From assembly GCA_900100095.1 (NCBI GenBank), contig FMTN01000031.1, forward strand, positions 1-33,573: a DNA stretch of 33,573 bases. Reading direction: 5' to 3'. This document shows positions 33,271 to 33,573 of this stretch, one piece after another; within the stretch, counting starts at the first letter, position 1, and the number at the start of each line of letters is the position of its first letter. The translations under genes and the position numbers were made by a program. The notes beneath the pieces were generated by a model. That model had not been told where the DNA came from and ran no database searches. It saw nothing but the letters and a program-made list of their open reading frames with translations. The DNA comes from Lachnospiraceae bacterium C10. Its GTDB lineage: Bacteria > Bacillota > Clostridia > Lachnospirales > Lachnospiraceae.

Positions 33271-33573
33271 TCATTTGCAGTCACACGACTTCAAAACTTT
33301 TTCGATCAGTTCCATTGGATATTTCTTTGCTATCATTTCTTTACTCAGACCTAAGTCAAGCATATTTATAATCGCCTGTTCTTTTTCTGCGGCTCTTCCC
33401 TGCTCAACGCCTTCCTTAATGCCCTCTTCGTGGCCTTCCTCGATTCCGGCTTCCCAGCCTTCTTCGCGAAGTCCCTTTTCATATATCTCTTGATTAAATC
33501 CGGATAGCAGCATACCTCTCGCCTCCCCGATATGTTGGCGAAGATAATCCACCAGATACCCTTCTTCGATGCA
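33271..33573 (-). CDS. Rpn/PD-(D/E)XK nuclease-family transposase-like protein, C-terminal part
   Basis: 100 residues to the stop codon; the frame is open to the window edge, so the N-terminal nuclease domain lies outside. The middle has a Glu/Gly repeat (GLREEGWEAGIEEGHEEGIK, then EGVEQGRAAEKEQ), followed by INMLDLGLSKEMIAKKYPM. Such a tail is typical of the Rpn/PDDEXK_2 proteins common in Lachnospiraceae, linked to recombination. Whether the copy is intact cannot be judged. A terminator follows. Confidence 0.75.
   Translation of the reverse strand, partial: CIEEGYLVDYLRQHIGEARGMLLSGFNQEIYEKGLREEGWEAGIEEGHEEGIKEGVEQGRAAEKEQAIINMLDLGLSKEMIAKKYPMELIEKVLKSCDCK

Noticed and set aside
1-33573. 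CRISPR arrays, tRNA or rRNA genes, prophage modules
   Set aside because: None seen on either strand by reading; no regularly spaced repeats, cloverleaf-like genes or phage genes.

Overview
The window looks like chromosomal core DNA from a flagellated, gut-type Clostridia, most likely Lachnospiraceae (Bacillota). Signs of this are Veg, long-form HPF, a PrsA-type foldase lipoprotein, a methionine aminopeptidase with an N-terminal SEC-C zinc motif, an archaeal/eukaryotic-type ProRS, Mbl-FlhO-FlhP synteny, strong GGAGG ribosome sites and consensus sigma-A promoters. The genus assignment is an inference; no rRNA is present. Most genes are on the minus strand. The plus-strand genes are an HD-GYP protein, an XRE regulator, hpf and plsC.

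Layout. 1-330: the 5' part of an IS200/IS605 tnpA with its hairpins, cut by the window edge. 396-4893: proS, a small RluA-family pseudouridine synthase, and a response regulator/histidine kinase pair. 5017-6479: metK behind a SAM-I riboswitch with an intrinsic terminator. 6523-7864: an HD-GYP c-di-GMP phosphodiesterase candidate. 7961-9256: murA. 9403-12883: a heterodimeric ABC exporter with one degenerate ATPase site. 12967-14013: a PrsA-like lipoprotein. 14188-17422: mreB/mbl, flhO, flhP and a FlgJ-type rod-binding protein. 17587-22478: uvrB-uvrA. 22583-25159: secA. 25160-25907: a 748-bp gene-free stretch with its own promoter, a highly structured transcript of about 490 nt and a terminator. 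25908-28829: an operon of an NlpC/P60 hydrolase, a membrane-anchored SurA_N-like protein and map. 29021-29260: veg. 29527-31339: an XRE regulator, a 133-bp modular palindromic repeat and hpf. 31545-33004: plsC and an SDR reductase, convergent and overlapping by TTAA. 33271-33573: the C-terminal part of an Rpn/PD-(D/E)XK transposase-like protein, cut by the window edge.

Functional themes are envelope growth and export (MurA, MreB, NlpC/P60, PrsA, SecA, Map), motility and signalling (flagellar rod genes, HD-GYP, two-component pair), DNA repair (UvrAB) and stationary-phase ribosome protection (HPF). The two least ordinary items are the unassigned structured RNA between map and secA (25315-25802) and a small family of modular palindromic repeats at 1871, 20452 and 30502. 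One repeat copy is an internal-deletion form of another. I could not assign the RNA to a known class by eye.
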